The position numbers and the translations under genes were made by a program. The notes below the pieces were generated by a model. It ran no database searches, was not told the origin of the DNA, and saw only the letters and a list, made by a program, of their open reading frames with translations. A stretch of 48,677 nt of DNA from Gallibacterium salpingitidis (GTDB taxonomy: Bacteria; Pseudomonadota; Gammaproteobacteria; Enterobacterales; Pasteurellaceae), in the NCBI RefSeq assembly GCF_001678495.1, contig NZ_JTJL01000004.1, positions 1 to 48,677 of the forward strand, read 5' to 3'. Below are positions 9,647 through 18,606 of this stretch, in pieces. Position 1 is the stretch's first letter. The number at the start of each line of letters is the position of its first letter.

Positions 9647-10693
9647 CTATTTTAATGCTAAAAGCTGCCACATTTTTGTAGCAACTTGCTCGGTAGTAAT
9701 TTGCGCCATTAAATCTTTACCATACACCTTCGTACCCCACGCTAATTCTTGCCATGATTTGCGATATTGCTGCGCTGCATTTTCATCATAAACAGATACC
9801 ACATTATCAACATCATAATATGGGCCAGTACGTCTTGGATTATGGCAAGCATAAAGTCCTAATACACGTGTTCCGGCCATTGTAGCCATATGTGCTGGAC
9901 CAGAATCAGGCGTAATCACTAAATCGACTTCTGCAAAAAGTGCCACTAATTGCTGTAACGAAGTTTTACCTGCTAAATTTGTGAGAGGTAACGGACATAA
10001 CTGACAGATTTGTTCTGCCACTTGCATTTCATGCTTACTCGGTGAACCAGTAATAATGACTTGGATATTTTTCTCTGCGGCTAAACACGCTATTTCAGCA
10101 TAACGTTCTACCAGCCAATCTTTCTCTTTTTTACTGGAACATGGCGAAATAGCAATAGTTTGCCGATTAGTATCAATAAAGGTTCTTACATATTCTCGAT
10201 CTACATTACTGATCGGAAAACGCCAACTCGGTTGTTGAATAGGCACACCGATGTATTCAGCAAAGCTCAAAAAACCATCTAACACGTGATAACCTTTAGC
10301 TTGCCCAACTTTTCTATTAGTGAATAACCATTGCCCTTCTTTAGCACGCTGACGATTAAAACCAATACGATATTTAGCACTAATACCTAATGAAAGAATA
10401 GAGGCGCGAATTGCTACCTGCATATCTAATAGCGCATCAAATTTATAAGGACGTAACTTTTTCCATAAGGCCAATACACCTCGCCATCCCTGCTTTTTAT
10501 CAAAAATGACAAACTCAATGCCAGGAACATCTTTGAGCAATTGTGCTTCCACTTTACCAATCACCCAAACAATTTTAGTACTAGGATAATAGGCTTGGAT
10601 CTGTTGCACTGCCGCTAACGCATTACAAACATCACCAATTGCAGATAAACGAAGAATACATAGTGATTGTGGCGGTTGAGAAAATAAGCTCAT
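9647..10693 (-). CDS. opsX: LPS heptosyltransferase I (OpsX/WaaC family)
   Basis: This GT9-family enzyme adds the first heptose to Kdo on the inner face of the cytoplasmic membrane. The 348 residues show CILRLSAIGDVCNALAAVQQ at the N-terminus, ISPCSSKKEKDWLVERY in the middle, and VITPDSGPAHMATMAGT near residue 260-275, the donor-binding region of GT9. It is divergent from kdkA with an 80-bp shared promoter region. The same pair occurs in Haemophilus, where a single phosphorylated Kdo accepts heptose from OpsX. WaaF (heptosyltransferase II) is the main alternative but is argued against by the kdkA neighbour. Confidence 0.9.
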   Translation of the reverse strand: MSLFSQPPQSLCILRLSAIGDVCNALAAVQQIQAYYPSTKIVWVIGKVEAQLLKDVPGIEFVIFDKKQGWRGVLALWKKLRPYKFDALLDMQVAIRASILSLGISAKYRIGFNRQRAKEGQWLFTNRKVGQAKGYHVLDGFLSFAEYIGVPIQQPSWRFPISNVDREYVRTFIDTNRQTIAISPCSSKKEKDWLVERYAEIACLAAEKNIQVIITGSPSKHEMQVAEQICQLCPLPLTNLAGKTSLQQLVALFAEVDLVITPDSGPAHMATMAGTRVLGLYACHNPRRTGPYYDVDNVVSVYDENAAQQYRKSWQELAWGTKVYGKDLMAQITTEQVATKMWQLLALK

Positions 10694-10773
10694 AGAAATT
10701 CTTCTCGATATGTTAAAATTGCCGCTTATTTTAATCCAAAAAAGCGATCGTTCGCAGTATAACGAGGATAAAA

Positions 10774-11481
10774 ATGAGCCAAATTCACTATTTATTCAAT
10801 GCCCATTTAACCGAAGCTCAATTAACACAGTATTTCTCACCACAATATTGGCAACAACAGCAAAAAATTTTAGGTTCTGCTAAAGGACGCGGTACTACCT
10901 ATTTTTTAGACAGCCAGCAAGAATTGGGCTATCGAGCGGCATTACGCCATTATTATCGTGGCGGTTTATTTGGCAAGTTTATAAAGGATCACTTTTTATA
11001 CTCACAATTGGCTAATTGTCGTAGTTTTGCTGAATTTACCCTATTACAACAACTGAAAGAGAAAGGATTACCTGTTCCTACTGCGATTGCTGCTCGTGTT
11101 AAACGTTCTGGATTTTGTTATCAAGCTGATATTTTGATTGAGCTCATTGAAAATGGGCAAGATCTGGTAGCAATTTTGCAGCAACAAACATTACCTGAAA
11201 ATTTATGGCAGCAAATTGGGAAATTAATTCGTCAATTACATAATCAACAAGTTTTTCATAGTGACCTTAATGCTCATAATATTCTGCTGCAAACGATTGA
11301 TAATCAACAAAAATTATGGCTATTAGATTTTGATAAATGCGGTTTTCGGGAAGGTAACGAATGGAAAGCCGCTAATTTGCAGCGGCTTTATCGTTCATTT
11401 CAAAAAGAGATCCAACGCTATCAAATTCAATTTAGTGAACAAAATTGGCAAGCGTTGCTAACTGGCTATCATGCCAATTGA
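10774..11481 (+). CDS. kdkA: 3-deoxy-D-manno-octulosonic acid kinase KdkA
   Basis: KdkA phosphorylates Kdo in lipid A-Kdo with ATP at the cytoplasmic face of the inner membrane. The 235 residues have a kinase-like fold: [17 protein letters not shown] (nucleotide-binding region), the catalytic segment [13 protein letters not shown] near residues 165-177, and [11 protein letters not shown] as the metal-binding DFD. The paired HxDLxxxN and DFD residues are intact. Having KdkA implies a mono-Kdo core, typical of Pasteurellaceae. Its stop lies 13 bases inside the oppositely oriented coaD, with no terminator between. Confidence 0.93.
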   Translation: MSQIHYLFNAHLTEAQLTQYFSPQYWQQQQKILGSAKGRGTTYFLDSQQELGYRAALRHYYRGGLFGKFIKDHFLYSQLANCRSFAEFTLLQQLKEKGLPVPTAIAARVKRSGFCYQADILIELIENGQDLVAILQQQTLPENLWQQIGKLIRQLHNQQVFHSDLNAHNILLQTIDNQQKLWLLDFDKCGFREGNEWKAANLQRLYRSFQKEIQRYQIQFSEQNWQALLTGYHAN

Positions 11482-11942
11482 GAGATTTTCGCAAAAACAC
11501 TTGCTGGCACTAATTTTTGAATATCCCCTTTATGTAGCAAAATTTCTCGCACCATCGTAGAAGAAACATATGACCATTTTTCTGATGGTGGGAAAAATAA
11601 GCTTTCCACGCCGTTAGTCAATAAACGATTTAAATGTGCCAATTGTAATTCATAGTCAAAATCGCTCGATGTTCTTGCACCACGAATAATGCCCTGAATA
11701 TTTTTTGCTAAAATTAAATGCGCCAATAGACCATCAAAAGCAATCACCTCAACATTAGTTAAATTCGCTGTTGCCGCTTGTACCATTTCCAAACGTTGCG
11801 CTAAGCTAAACATAGGCTTTTTGCTTGGGCTGGCCGCAACCGCTACGATTAATTTTGGGAATAATGCTGCAGCACGATTAATAATATCTAAATGACCATT
11901 AGTAATAGGATCAAAAGTCCCTGGATAAATCATTGTTATCAT
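11469..11942 (-). CDS. coaD: Phosphopantetheine adenylyltransferase CoaD
   Basis: CoaD makes dephospho-CoA from 4'-phosphopantetheine and ATP. The 157 residues start with the nucleotidyltransferase motif [16 protein letters not shown], followed by [23 protein letters not shown] and the C-terminal SSTMVREI segment (ISSTxVR motif). An internal ATG three codons in is an equally possible start. It follows waaA by 3 bases, an order known from Haemophilus, and its end overlaps kdkA on the other strand by 13 bases. Confidence 0.96.
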   Translation of the reverse strand: MITMIYPGTFDPITNGHLDIINRAAALFPKLIVAVAASPSKKPMFSLAQRLEMVQAATANLTNVEVIAFDGLLAHLILAKNIQGIIRGARTSSDFDYELQLAHLNRLLTNGVESLFFPPSEKWSYVSSTMVREILLHKGDIQKLVPASVFAKISQLA

Positions 11943-11945
11943 TTG

Positions 11946-13214
11946 CTATTCACCTAAATAAACATCCAATAAGTGTAATGTGCGCTGTAATGCACCCCGA
12001 TTTTGCTGTAAAAAAGAAAAACCTTGCTTACCATAATGTTCGGCAATGGCAGGTTGTGAGAGATATAAAGCAACTTGCTGTTGTAATGATTCAATATTGC
12101 TTTCTACCAACGCGACACCTTCAAGTTCCGCTAGTTTTTCATAAATCTGTTTAAAATTAAAAATATGCTTTCCTGAAATCACTGGCAATTGAAACAATAG
12201 TGGTTCAAGCGGATTATGCCCACCACGCTCAATTAGACTCCCACCAACAAAGGCAATATCAGCCAACGCATATAATTTCAGTAACTCACCCATCGTATCA
12301 CCAAACAGCACTTGCGTTGTCGTTGCCACCAATTGCGTTTGGCTACGTTTTTGATAATTAAATTGCTGTTGTTGTAATAAATTTTCTACTTCCGTAAAAC
12401 GTGCTGAATGACGAGGCACTAAAATTAATAAGAGATTAGGGTAGCTCTCTAATAATTGACGATGCACTGCCAAAATCAATGCTTCTTCACCAGCATGGGT
12501 ACTACCTGCGATCCATACTGGACGATCTGCTAGTAATAACTGTTTTTGCTGCCGATATTGAGTGATCTCTTGATCCGATAAATTCAGATCAAATTTTAAA
12601 TTGCCGGTACAAACCACTTTATCATTTGCTACCCCTAGCTGGCGATAACGTTCCGCACTAAGTTCATCTTGTGCAGCAACCGCATCAATTCCTTGCCAGA
12701 CTTCTTTTAAACTCGCTTGGAAATAGCGGTAATGTTTAGCTGATTTTGCTGATAAACGAGCGTTAATTAATAACGTTGGAATCTGCTGACAACGCAATTG
12801 ATAAAGCAGATTAAACCACAACTCAGTTTCGACAATAATAAAGGCTTTCGGCTGTAAAATTGTAATAAAACGTCGTATCAATGGCGGCAAATCAAAAGGT
12901 AAATAACAATGTTGTACTTGATCGCCAAACAGCTTTTTTACTTGATATGAACCGCCTGGAGTAAAGGTGGTAATAGTGAATATTGTATTTGGATACTTCG
13001 CTAATATTTGACGTACTAACGGCGCAATCAGTAATACTTCACCCACTGAAGCAGCGTGAATAATCACACTCTCTTTTTGCAAATTTTTTATACAAGCAAA
13101 ACGTTCACCCCAACGCTGTCGATAACCAATCTCTTTGCTGCCTTTAAAGAAAAACAGCAATAAAACAAATGGCAGTAAGAGATATAGAAATAATGTATAA
13201 ACTAAACGTAACAT
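11946..13214 (-). CDS. waaA: 3-deoxy-D-manno-octulosonic acid transferase WaaA (KdtA)
   Basis: WaaA transfers Kdo from CMP-Kdo to lipid IVA. A hydrophobic N-terminal anchor (residues 1-22, LRLVYTLFLYLLLPFVLLLFF) is followed by the Kdo transferase domain with IHAASVGEVLLIAPLVRQIL, where the glutamate is the conserved catalytic base. The C-terminal GT-B half includes WIAGSTHAGEEALIL and GGHNPLEPLLFQLPVISG. At 422 residues it has normal length. With kdkA nearby it is expected to be the monofunctional type that adds a single Kdo. Its ATG shares one base with the stop of the preceding glycosyltransferase. Confidence 0.95.
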   Translation of the reverse strand: MLRLVYTLFLYLLLPFVLLLFFFKGSKEIGYRQRWGERFACIKNLQKESVIIHAASVGEVLLIAPLVRQILAKYPNTIFTITTFTPGGSYQVKKLFGDQVQHCYLPFDLPPLIRRFITILQPKAFIIVETELWFNLLYQLRCQQIPTLLINARLSAKSAKHYRYFQASLKEVWQGIDAVAAQDELSAERYRQLGVANDKVVCTGNLKFDLNLSDQEITQYRQQKQLLLADRPVWIAGSTHAGEEALILAVHRQLLESYPNLLLILVPRHSARFTEVENLLQQQQFNYQKRSQTQLVATTTQVLFGDTMGELLKLYALADIAFVGGSLIERGGHNPLEPLLFQLPVISGKHIFNFKQIYEKLAELEGVALVESNIESLQQQVALYLSQPAIAEHYGKQGFSFLQQNRGALQRTLHLLDVYLGE

Positions 13215-14788
13215 TATGCTTTCTCAGCTAAAAAACGATCGACACCATTCTCACAATAGACAATTTTATTATTGATTGCTTGTGCTAATAATTGATCATT
13301 TTGAGGTAAGGCATCTCGTGCTTCTTCCTTATGCCATAAATGGTAAGCAATCGCTGCAAAACGAATATCTTTTCGTTTCATTCCTGCGTTGTAGAAACGA
13401 GCAACAAACTCACTATCCTCTCTTCCCCACCCAACAAAATCATTATTAAAACCATTTACCGCTAGCGCATCATCGCGGAAAAACGCCATATTACAACCAC
13501 GAATCCCTTTGTAATAATCCTTCTTCTCTTTATGTAACAATCCATTTAACCAATAAAGATGAGCTGCTGAAAAACGCTTTTCAAAACGGGTTTCGATACC
13601 TGGTTGATACCATTTAATAACTGGATAATGATCAGGTGTGTTTAAAATTTCTACTGTTTTCTTCTGTGGTAGTGAAACGCGGCTACCTTGTACAAAGACA
13701 GAACGTTTTGCATAACGTAAATGATCTTGGATAAATAAAGGATGTAACACCATATCGCCATCGACTACGATAATATAATCACTTGTCGCTTTGGCTAATG
13801 CTCGATTTCTTGATTCAGCTAACTTAAATCCCTCATCTGGCTGCCAACAATGAATTAACGGTATTGGGAACAAGGCTTGATAGCGTTCAATAACTTTTGC
13901 TGTTTCTTCTGTTGAACCATCATCAGCAACTAAGACTTCCGTAGGCATTTGACGTTGTTGTAAAACCGAATTTAAGACAGCTTCTAACGCATCAGGTCGA
14001 TTATAAGTCGTAATAATTAACGAAGTGGTAATACGTTGATTGTACTCTACTAACTTCACGTATTTATAATAAGCGCCCATTGCATTAGCACAAGAAATCA
14101 CAAAACCATCTTGCCCATCTAAAAAGCCTTTTTTCAGAAAATAGTGTTTGATAAAAGAAGAAAGACTATGGGTAATGGCTGAAAAAATTGAAACTCGTTT
14201 ACGTCCTTGCTGTTGTTCTGCAAACAAGGTGGTATATTGCTGCATTTTTTGAATTAAATCAGCCGCACCATCAAAAGAGTAATGCAAAAACGGTTGTTTT
14301 AATTGTGTTACTACAACATCTGCTGGAATTTCTAAAGATTCATGCACTAATTTCTGATTAAAACGTACGTACTGGCGGTGATACAAACGCGGTACATAAT
14401 TCGGATACCAACCACAAGTTTTTATCGGTTTTCCTCGATAGTGATTTAAACGTGATAAAGAGTAAACACATTTCGCATTACTTAAGTCCAACTGACCTAA
14501 CTCCGCAATCAACTCTTGCGGTAATACTTCATCACTATCAATATTTAAAATCCAATCATTCGCTGCATATTCTGCTGCAAGGTTTTTTAAGGGACCAAAT
14601 CCAATAAAAGGTGAATGCTTAATCACGACATTACTAAATTTTTTGGCAATCTCAAGTGTATTATCGGTTGAACCATTATCTAGTAAAAGAATTTCATCAA
14701 ATTGCACCAGAGAATTTAACACTTGCTCCAAATATTTTGCTGAATTTTTCACTAGCATCGTGACGCTAATCGGTAATTTTGCACTCAT
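13214..14788 (-). CDS. Two-domain GT2 glycosyltransferase, LgtF/WaaE-like plus a second GT2 domain
   Basis: The 524-residue protein contains two complete family-2 glycosyltransferase domains. Residues 1 to about 250 (VTMLVKNSAKYLEQVL, LLLDNGSTDNT, DWILNIDSDEVLP) resemble LgtF/WaaE, which adds glucose to heptose I of the LPS inner core. Residues from about 254 onward (SLIITTYNRPDALEAVL, VADDGST, VVDGDMVL, then GCNMAFFRDDALAVNGFNNDF and GWGREDSEFVARF) form a second GT-A domain with a galactosyltransferase-type C-terminus. DSD and DGD give the metal-binding acidic residues of each domain. In Haemophilus a single-domain LgtF gene occupies this place next to waaA. Two sequential sugar additions to the LOS core are likely; donor sugars cannot be read from sequence. 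Confidence 0.88.
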   Translation of the reverse strand: MSAKLPISVTMLVKNSAKYLEQVLNSLVQFDEILLLDNGSTDNTLEIAKKFSNVVIKHSPFIGFGPLKNLAAEYAANDWILNIDSDEVLPQELIAELGQLDLSNAKCVYSLSRLNHYRGKPIKTCGWYPNYVPRLYHRQYVRFNQKLVHESLEIPADVVVTQLKQPFLHYSFDGAADLIQKMQQYTTLFAEQQQGRKRVSIFSAITHSLSSFIKHYFLKKGFLDGQDGFVISCANAMGAYYKYVKLVEYNQRITTSLIITTYNRPDALEAVLNSVLQQRQMPTEVLVADDGSTEETAKVIERYQALFPIPLIHCWQPDEGFKLAESRNRALAKATSDYIIVVDGDMVLHPLFIQDHLRYAKRSVFVQGSRVSLPQKKTVEILNTPDHYPVIKWYQPGIETRFEKRFSAAHLYWLNGLLHKEKKDYYKGIRGCNMAFFRDDALAVNGFNNDFVGWGREDSEFVARFYNAGMKRKDIRFAAIAYHLWHKEEARDALPQNDQLLAQAINNKIVYCENGVDRFLAEKA

Positions 14789-14828
14789 TCTTTTATCCTT
14801 GTTTCAAGATTGACTTTGCCCCTAAATA

Positions 14829-14866
14829 AAAATCCTCTTTACCTGACGGTGCAAGAGGATTTTCGT
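14829..14866 (-). terminator. Terminator of efp
   Basis: On the minus strand AATCCTCTT pairs with AAGAGGATT around a 12-base loop, followed by TTTATT, 20 bases after the efp stop. Confidence 0.8.
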
Positions 14867-14885
14867 TTTCATTGTTAAGTGTAAA

Positions 14886-15455
14886 TTAGTCCTTCACGCG
14901 TGATACATATTCGCCTGAACGAGTATCAACACGAATCACTTCACCAATTTGTACGAATAAAGGAACACGAACTACTGCACCAGTGCTTAAAGTTGCTGGT
15001 TTACCACCAGTACCGGCAGTATCACCTTTCAAACCTGGGTCAGTATCAACAACTTCTAATTCAACAAAGTTTGGTGGAGTCACAGTGATTGGGGTACCGT
15101 TCCATAAAGTTACGATACATTCTGCTTGATCTAGCAACCATTTATCGTTATCACCAACAGCTTTTGCATCTGCTGCAAGTTGTTCAAAAGTTTCGTTGTT
15201 CATAAAATGCCAAAACTCTTCATCTTTGTATAAGAAGGTTAAGTTAGTATCAACAACATCTGCAGCTTCAACAGTAGTACCTGATTTGAAGTTCACATCT
15301 AACACTTTGCCAGAAATAAGTTTGCGAATACGAGTACGAGTAAATGCTTGACCTTTACCTGGTTTCACAAATTCATTTTCTACAATTACACAAGGCTCAC
15401 CGTCTTGCATAAATTTAAGACCTGGTTTGAAATCACTGGTAGAATAACTTGCCAT
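14886..15455 (-). CDS. efp: Elongation factor P
   Basis: EF-P relieves ribosomes stalled on polyproline. The 189 residues match the family throughout. The tip loop VKPGKGQAF holds K34, the lysine that EpmA and EpmB convert to beta-lysyl-lysine. The C-terminal domain has the VGDNDKWL and NWNGTPI-type region ([17 protein letters not shown]) and ends GEYVSRVKD. epmB is divergent just 71 bases away, fitting shared control of factor and modifying enzyme; epmA is not in this window. Confidence 0.98.
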   Translation of the reverse strand: MASYSTSDFKPGLKFMQDGEPCVIVENEFVKPGKGQAFTRTRIRKLISGKVLDVNFKSGTTVEAADVVDTNLTFLYKDEEFWHFMNNETFEQLAADAKAVGDNDKWLLDQAECIVTLWNGTPITVTPPNFVELEVVDTDPGLKGDTAGTGGKPATLSTGAVVRVPLFVQIGEVIRVDTRSGEYVSRVKD

Positions 15456-15526
15456 AATATCCTCATTAATGAAAAAATAACGCCCTTATTTTAAAAATTC
15501 AAAGGCCCACATTTTTAAAAGTGCTT

Positions 15527-16531
15527 ATGATAACCCAAAACCACCTGATTAGAGAAGTATCAAGTTGGACAGATTATCTCGCTACCGCTATTTCTGATCC
15601 AATAGAGTTAATAAAATACCTTGAGCTACCCGTTGAAAACTATCAACAAGACCTATCAGCACGCCGTTTATTTGCAATGCGTGTACCATTACCATTCGCA
15701 CAGAAAATGCAAAAAGGTAATCCGAATGATCCTTTGTTTCTGCAAGTAATGACCAATCAAGCGGAATTTATTGCTGCTGCCGGTTTTGTAAAAGATCCGT
15801 TGCAAGAACAAGATAATCCTATCCCGAATTTATTGCATAAATACCATAATCGTGTTTTGCTGATGGTGAAAGGCGGATGTGCAGTCAATTGCCGTTATTG
15901 CTTCCGTCGCCATTTCCCTTACGCAGATAACCCCGGTAATAAAACAAACTGGCAACAAGCTTTGAACTATATTGTTCAACACCCAGAAATCGAAGAAGTG
16001 ATTTTTTCTGGCGGTGACCCATTAATGGCAAAAGATCATGAAATTACTTGGTTAGTCAATGAGTTGGAAAAAATCCCTCATCTTAAAACTTTACGTATTC
16101 ATACTCGCTTACCTGTCGTAATTCCTCAACGTATTACAGCGGAATTATTACAAACCTTAGCCGCATCGCCACTCAATAAAGTGATGGTATTACATATCAA
16201 TCATGCGAATGAAATTGATCAGCAACTTGCACAGGCTTTAACACAGTTAAAACGACATAATGTCACTTTATTAAATCAATCTGTATTACTAAAAGGCATC
16301 AATGATGATGCTTATATTTTAAAAAACTTAAATGATAAATTATTTGCCAACGGTGTATTGCCTTACTATCTGCATCTCTTAGATAAAGTAGAAGGCGCTA
16401 GCCACTTCTGGATCGACGATCAAACCGCTTTAGCCATTTATCGACAATTAATTACCTTATCTTCGGGCTATTTAGTGCCAAAATTAGCACGAGAAATTGC
16501 CGGTGAAAAAAGTAAAACTTGGTATAGTTAA
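15527..16531 (+). CDS. epmB: EF-P beta-lysylation radical SAM enzyme EpmB (YjeK)
   Basis: EpmB is a lysine 2,3-aminomutase-like radical SAM protein that makes (R)-beta-lysine for attachment to EF-P. The 4Fe-4S motif CRYCFRRHFPY is intact within GGCAVNCRYCFRRHFPY, and the SAM-binding FSGGDPLM follows. HINHANEID and PYYLHLLDKV are typical of the family, and the C-terminal GYLVPKLAREI carries the PLP-site region. A GTG at 15521 is in frame, but ATG at 15527 is preferred. About 334 residues. It is divergent from efp. Confidence 0.95.
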   Translation: MITQNHLIREVSSWTDYLATAISDPIELIKYLELPVENYQQDLSARRLFAMRVPLPFAQKMQKGNPNDPLFLQVMTNQAEFIAAAGFVKDPLQEQDNPIPNLLHKYHNRVLLMVKGGCAVNCRYCFRRHFPYADNPGNKTNWQQALNYIVQHPEIEEVIFSGGDPLMAKDHEITWLVNELEKIPHLKTLRIHTRLPVVIPQRITAELLQTLAASPLNKVMVLHINHANEIDQQLAQALTQLKRHNVTLLNQSVLLKGINDDAYILKNLNDKLFANGVLPYYLHLLDKVEGASHFWIDDQTALAIYRQLITLSSGYLVPKLAREIAGEKSKTWYS

Positions 16532-16608
16532 AAATATTCTGCGATAAATGTGGATTAGCCTTAGTAATACGCTTTTTTTTCCTTTAAAATAACAACCCTA
16601 ATTAAGTG

Positions 16609-16661
16609 GATAACGCCTTGCGTTATTGCCAAGAATTTTGATGCAAGCTAATGACTAGCTT
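16609..16661 (+). other. Two hairpins in the oapA 5' leader
   Basis: ATAACGC and GCGTTAT (16609-16626) form one short hairpin, and CAAGCTA with TAGCTTG (16643-16661) a second. Both lie between epmB and oapA. Neither has a T-run, so they look like leader structure rather than terminators. No known riboswitch pattern was recognised. Confidence 0.35.
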
Positions 16662-16708
16662 GCAGAGTCAGCGAACTATTTGCCATATTTAACAACTTGA
16701 GGTATATC

Positions 16709-17917
16709 GTGAGTAACATAGACAAGGAACAGCAGCCAGAACAACAAAATAACCAACAAAATGAACTCAATTTAGATTTTGATGAGTTCGAACCTATCAC
16801 TCCTAAAAGAGCTGCTAAAGCCCCAGAAACAGCACCATCATTCTTCGATAAAATTAAAGGTTTATTAGCTAAAAAGTCTGCTAAACAAGAAGCACCAACT
16901 TTTGCACCAGCAGAAGAAAATAATCAATACGCTGAATTCGATACCGAACCGGTAACCACTAACAAAACTAGTGCAATTAAAAACTTACCAACCCGTTATC
17001 GCCGTTTAGCTATTAGCCTTGCCGTATTATTAATTATTATTTGTCTATTTATTTGGTTAAAACCAAATAGCCAACCAGTAGATAACCTCCAATCACAAGA
17101 GAATAATTTACCAATTGAGTTCCAACCAATTGATCCAAACGCAGCAGCAGAGGCTAATACACCACCACAACCGAATGCTACAGATGGTAATGCTGTTCCT
17201 GCTACTAATGAAACAGCGACTGCAAATGACGCCGCTACCACAGCTAACACGTTGACACAAGATGCTGCTGCTAATCCAGCTGCACAACAACCTGCTGTAG
17301 ATAATACGCCAATTACAACGGATGCGCCTGCAGCAAATGCTGCACCAACCGTTGATAATTCAAGTACAGCTGCTCCAGCACCAGCTGAAAAACCAGCGCA
17401 ACCAGCACAACCAGCGCTTACTCAAGAACAAATTAAACAAATTGAGAAAAAAGCATACGAAGAGGAACAGGCTCGTTTAGTTGCGCAAGCTAAAGCTCGT
17501 GCAGAACAACGTGCTCGTGAAGAGTTCAGAGCAAAACAGCAACAACAAAAAGAGAAAGAAAGCCGTAAAGCACAAGCTTTATTAAATGGTAAAGAGGTTC
17601 CTGTTGTTGAAGCAAAACCTACACCGAGAACGACCAACAAAACAACTTCAACTGCTGCCACTGGCGGTGCAACAAAAGTATTAACTGTGCCAGCAGGTAC
17701 ATCATTAATGCAAGTTTTCCGCGATAACAAATTAAATATCGCTGACGTAAACGCAATGACAAAAGCAAATGGCGCAGGCAATGCTTTAAGCAGCTTTAAA
17801 CCGGGTGATAAAGTATCCGTTAATGTGAATAGTGAAGGACGCGTTTCTGAACTTCGCTTACCAAATGGCGATAAATTTATCCGCCAAAGTAATGGTAGTT
17901 ATATCTATCAAAAATAA
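16709..17917 (+). CDS. oapA: Opacity-associated protein A homologue with C-terminal OapA/LysM-like domain
   Basis: The protein is a single-pass envelope protein. A cytoplasmic N-terminal part of about 90 residues precedes one transmembrane helix (LAISLAVLLIIICLFIWL). Next come a long Ala/Pro/Thr-rich periplasmic linker, a charged coiled-coil stretch rich in K, E, R, A and Q, and a C-terminal domain (KVLTVPAGTSLMQVFRDNKLNIADVNAM) of the OapA/LysM-like type that binds peptidoglycan. Haemophilus OapA affects colony opacity and attachment; E. coli YtfB shares the domain and acts in cell division. GTG at 16709 with GAGG upstream is chosen over an in-frame TTG at 16697. It gives 402 residues. Confidence 0.87.
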   Translation: MSNIDKEQQPEQQNNQQNELNLDFDEFEPITPKRAAKAPETAPSFFDKIKGLLAKKSAKQEAPTFAPAEENNQYAEFDTEPVTTNKTSAIKNLPTRYRRLAISLAVLLIIICLFIWLKPNSQPVDNLQSQENNLPIEFQPIDPNAAAEANTPPQPNATDGNAVPATNETATANDAATTANTLTQDAAANPAAQQPAVDNTPITTDAPAANAAPTVDNSSTAAPAPAEKPAQPAQPALTQEQIKQIEKKAYEEEQARLVAQAKARAEQRAREEFRAKQQQQKEKESRKAQALLNGKEVPVVEAKPTPRTTNKTTSTAATGGATKVLTVPAGTSLMQVFRDNKLNIADVNAMTKANGAGNALSSFKPGDKVSVNVNSEGRVSELRLPNGDKFIRQSNGSYIYQK

Positions 17918-17940
17918 GTTAATTTCTATTTCTGATCATA

Positions 17941-17973
17941 GACCTATTACCTAAGGAGAATAGGTCTTTTTTA
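17941..17973 (+). terminator. Terminator of oapA
   Basis: GACCTATT and AATAGGTC pair around a 10-base loop and are followed by TTTTTTAT, 23 bases after the oapA stop. Confidence 0.85.
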
Positions 17974-17994
17974 TGTGCTATCTAGCTAATTAGA

Positions 17995-18022
17995 ATAAAA
18001 AAGTCCAGCAACTGCTGGACTT
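17995..18022 (-). terminator. Terminator of the hibernation factor gene
   Basis: AAGTCCAGCA and TGCTGGACTT pair with a minimal loop. On the minus strand the hairpin is followed by TTTTTATTC. It lies 25 bases past the gene end, back to back with the oapA terminator. Confidence 0.85.
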
Positions 18023-18046
18023 ATAAATCAATTAGTTAATTTTCAA

Positions 18047-18367
18047 TTATTCAAAAGAATCTTTTAAACGTTCACTTGCACGTCTTGCTTCGCCTTTATG
18101 TTGTAATTTATTAAGTTGGCGTTCAAGTTTTTCTTGAACTTCTGAGATTGCTCGATACATATCTTCATGTTCTGCTTTAGCGACCAAATCGCCGAATGGT
18201 GTACCGATCATTGCTTCCACCCCAAATCCTTTTGGCAGTTTTTGTAAAATAAAATGAGGATTAATTAATTGGGTTTGCCATTTGCCTAATTTTGCTAAGC
18301 GTTCTTCAATGTGTGAACGGATTGCTGGGGTAATATCCATTTGTTTACTAGTAATATTTAGGGTCAT
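18047..18367 (-). CDS. raiA: Ribosome hibernation / translation inhibitor RaiA (short HPF family)
   Basis: The protein binds the 30S decoding region and silences ribosomes in stationary phase or cold. The 106 residues fit the single-domain family: [23 protein letters not shown] at the N-terminus and [26 protein letters not shown] with the basic KHKGEAR-like tail ([19 protein letters not shown]). The C-terminal extension beyond the core favours RaiA (YfiA) over short HPF, but the two are close homologues. Single gene with its own terminator, divergent from trmA across a 239-bp gap. Confidence 0.88.
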   Translation of the reverse strand: MTLNITSKQMDITPAIRSHIEERLAKLGKWQTQLINPHFILQKLPKGFGVEAMIGTPFGDLVAKAEHEDMYRAISEVQEKLERQLNKLQHKGEARRASERLKDSFE

Positions 18368-18606
18368 AACATTTACCTCTCATTGTAAGAAGACTGTTTC
18401 CAGTCAAGAAAAAAATCCTGTTCTTGTTTAAGAACATAATGCCAGAAAATTTTCTTTTCAAGCCTTTTTATGTTTATTTTTCAGAATAGTGAAGTAAATC
18501 AAAAATACAAAATAAATCCATTTCGCCAACGAACTTAGCCTTTTTACATTTTCACTATCATTTTGTGTTAGAATGCCGCGCATTCTTTGGTACGGTTTAG
18601 GAAATT

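Noticed and set aside
16538..16578. Possible epmB terminator before TTTTTTTT
   Set aside because: The T-run is clear but the stem upstream is short and interrupted, so it was not listed as a feature.
16996..17781. Long open frames on the minus strand opposite oapA
   Set aside because: They mirror the Ala/Pro-rich low-complexity linker of oapA; their translations resemble no family and they have no ribosome site.
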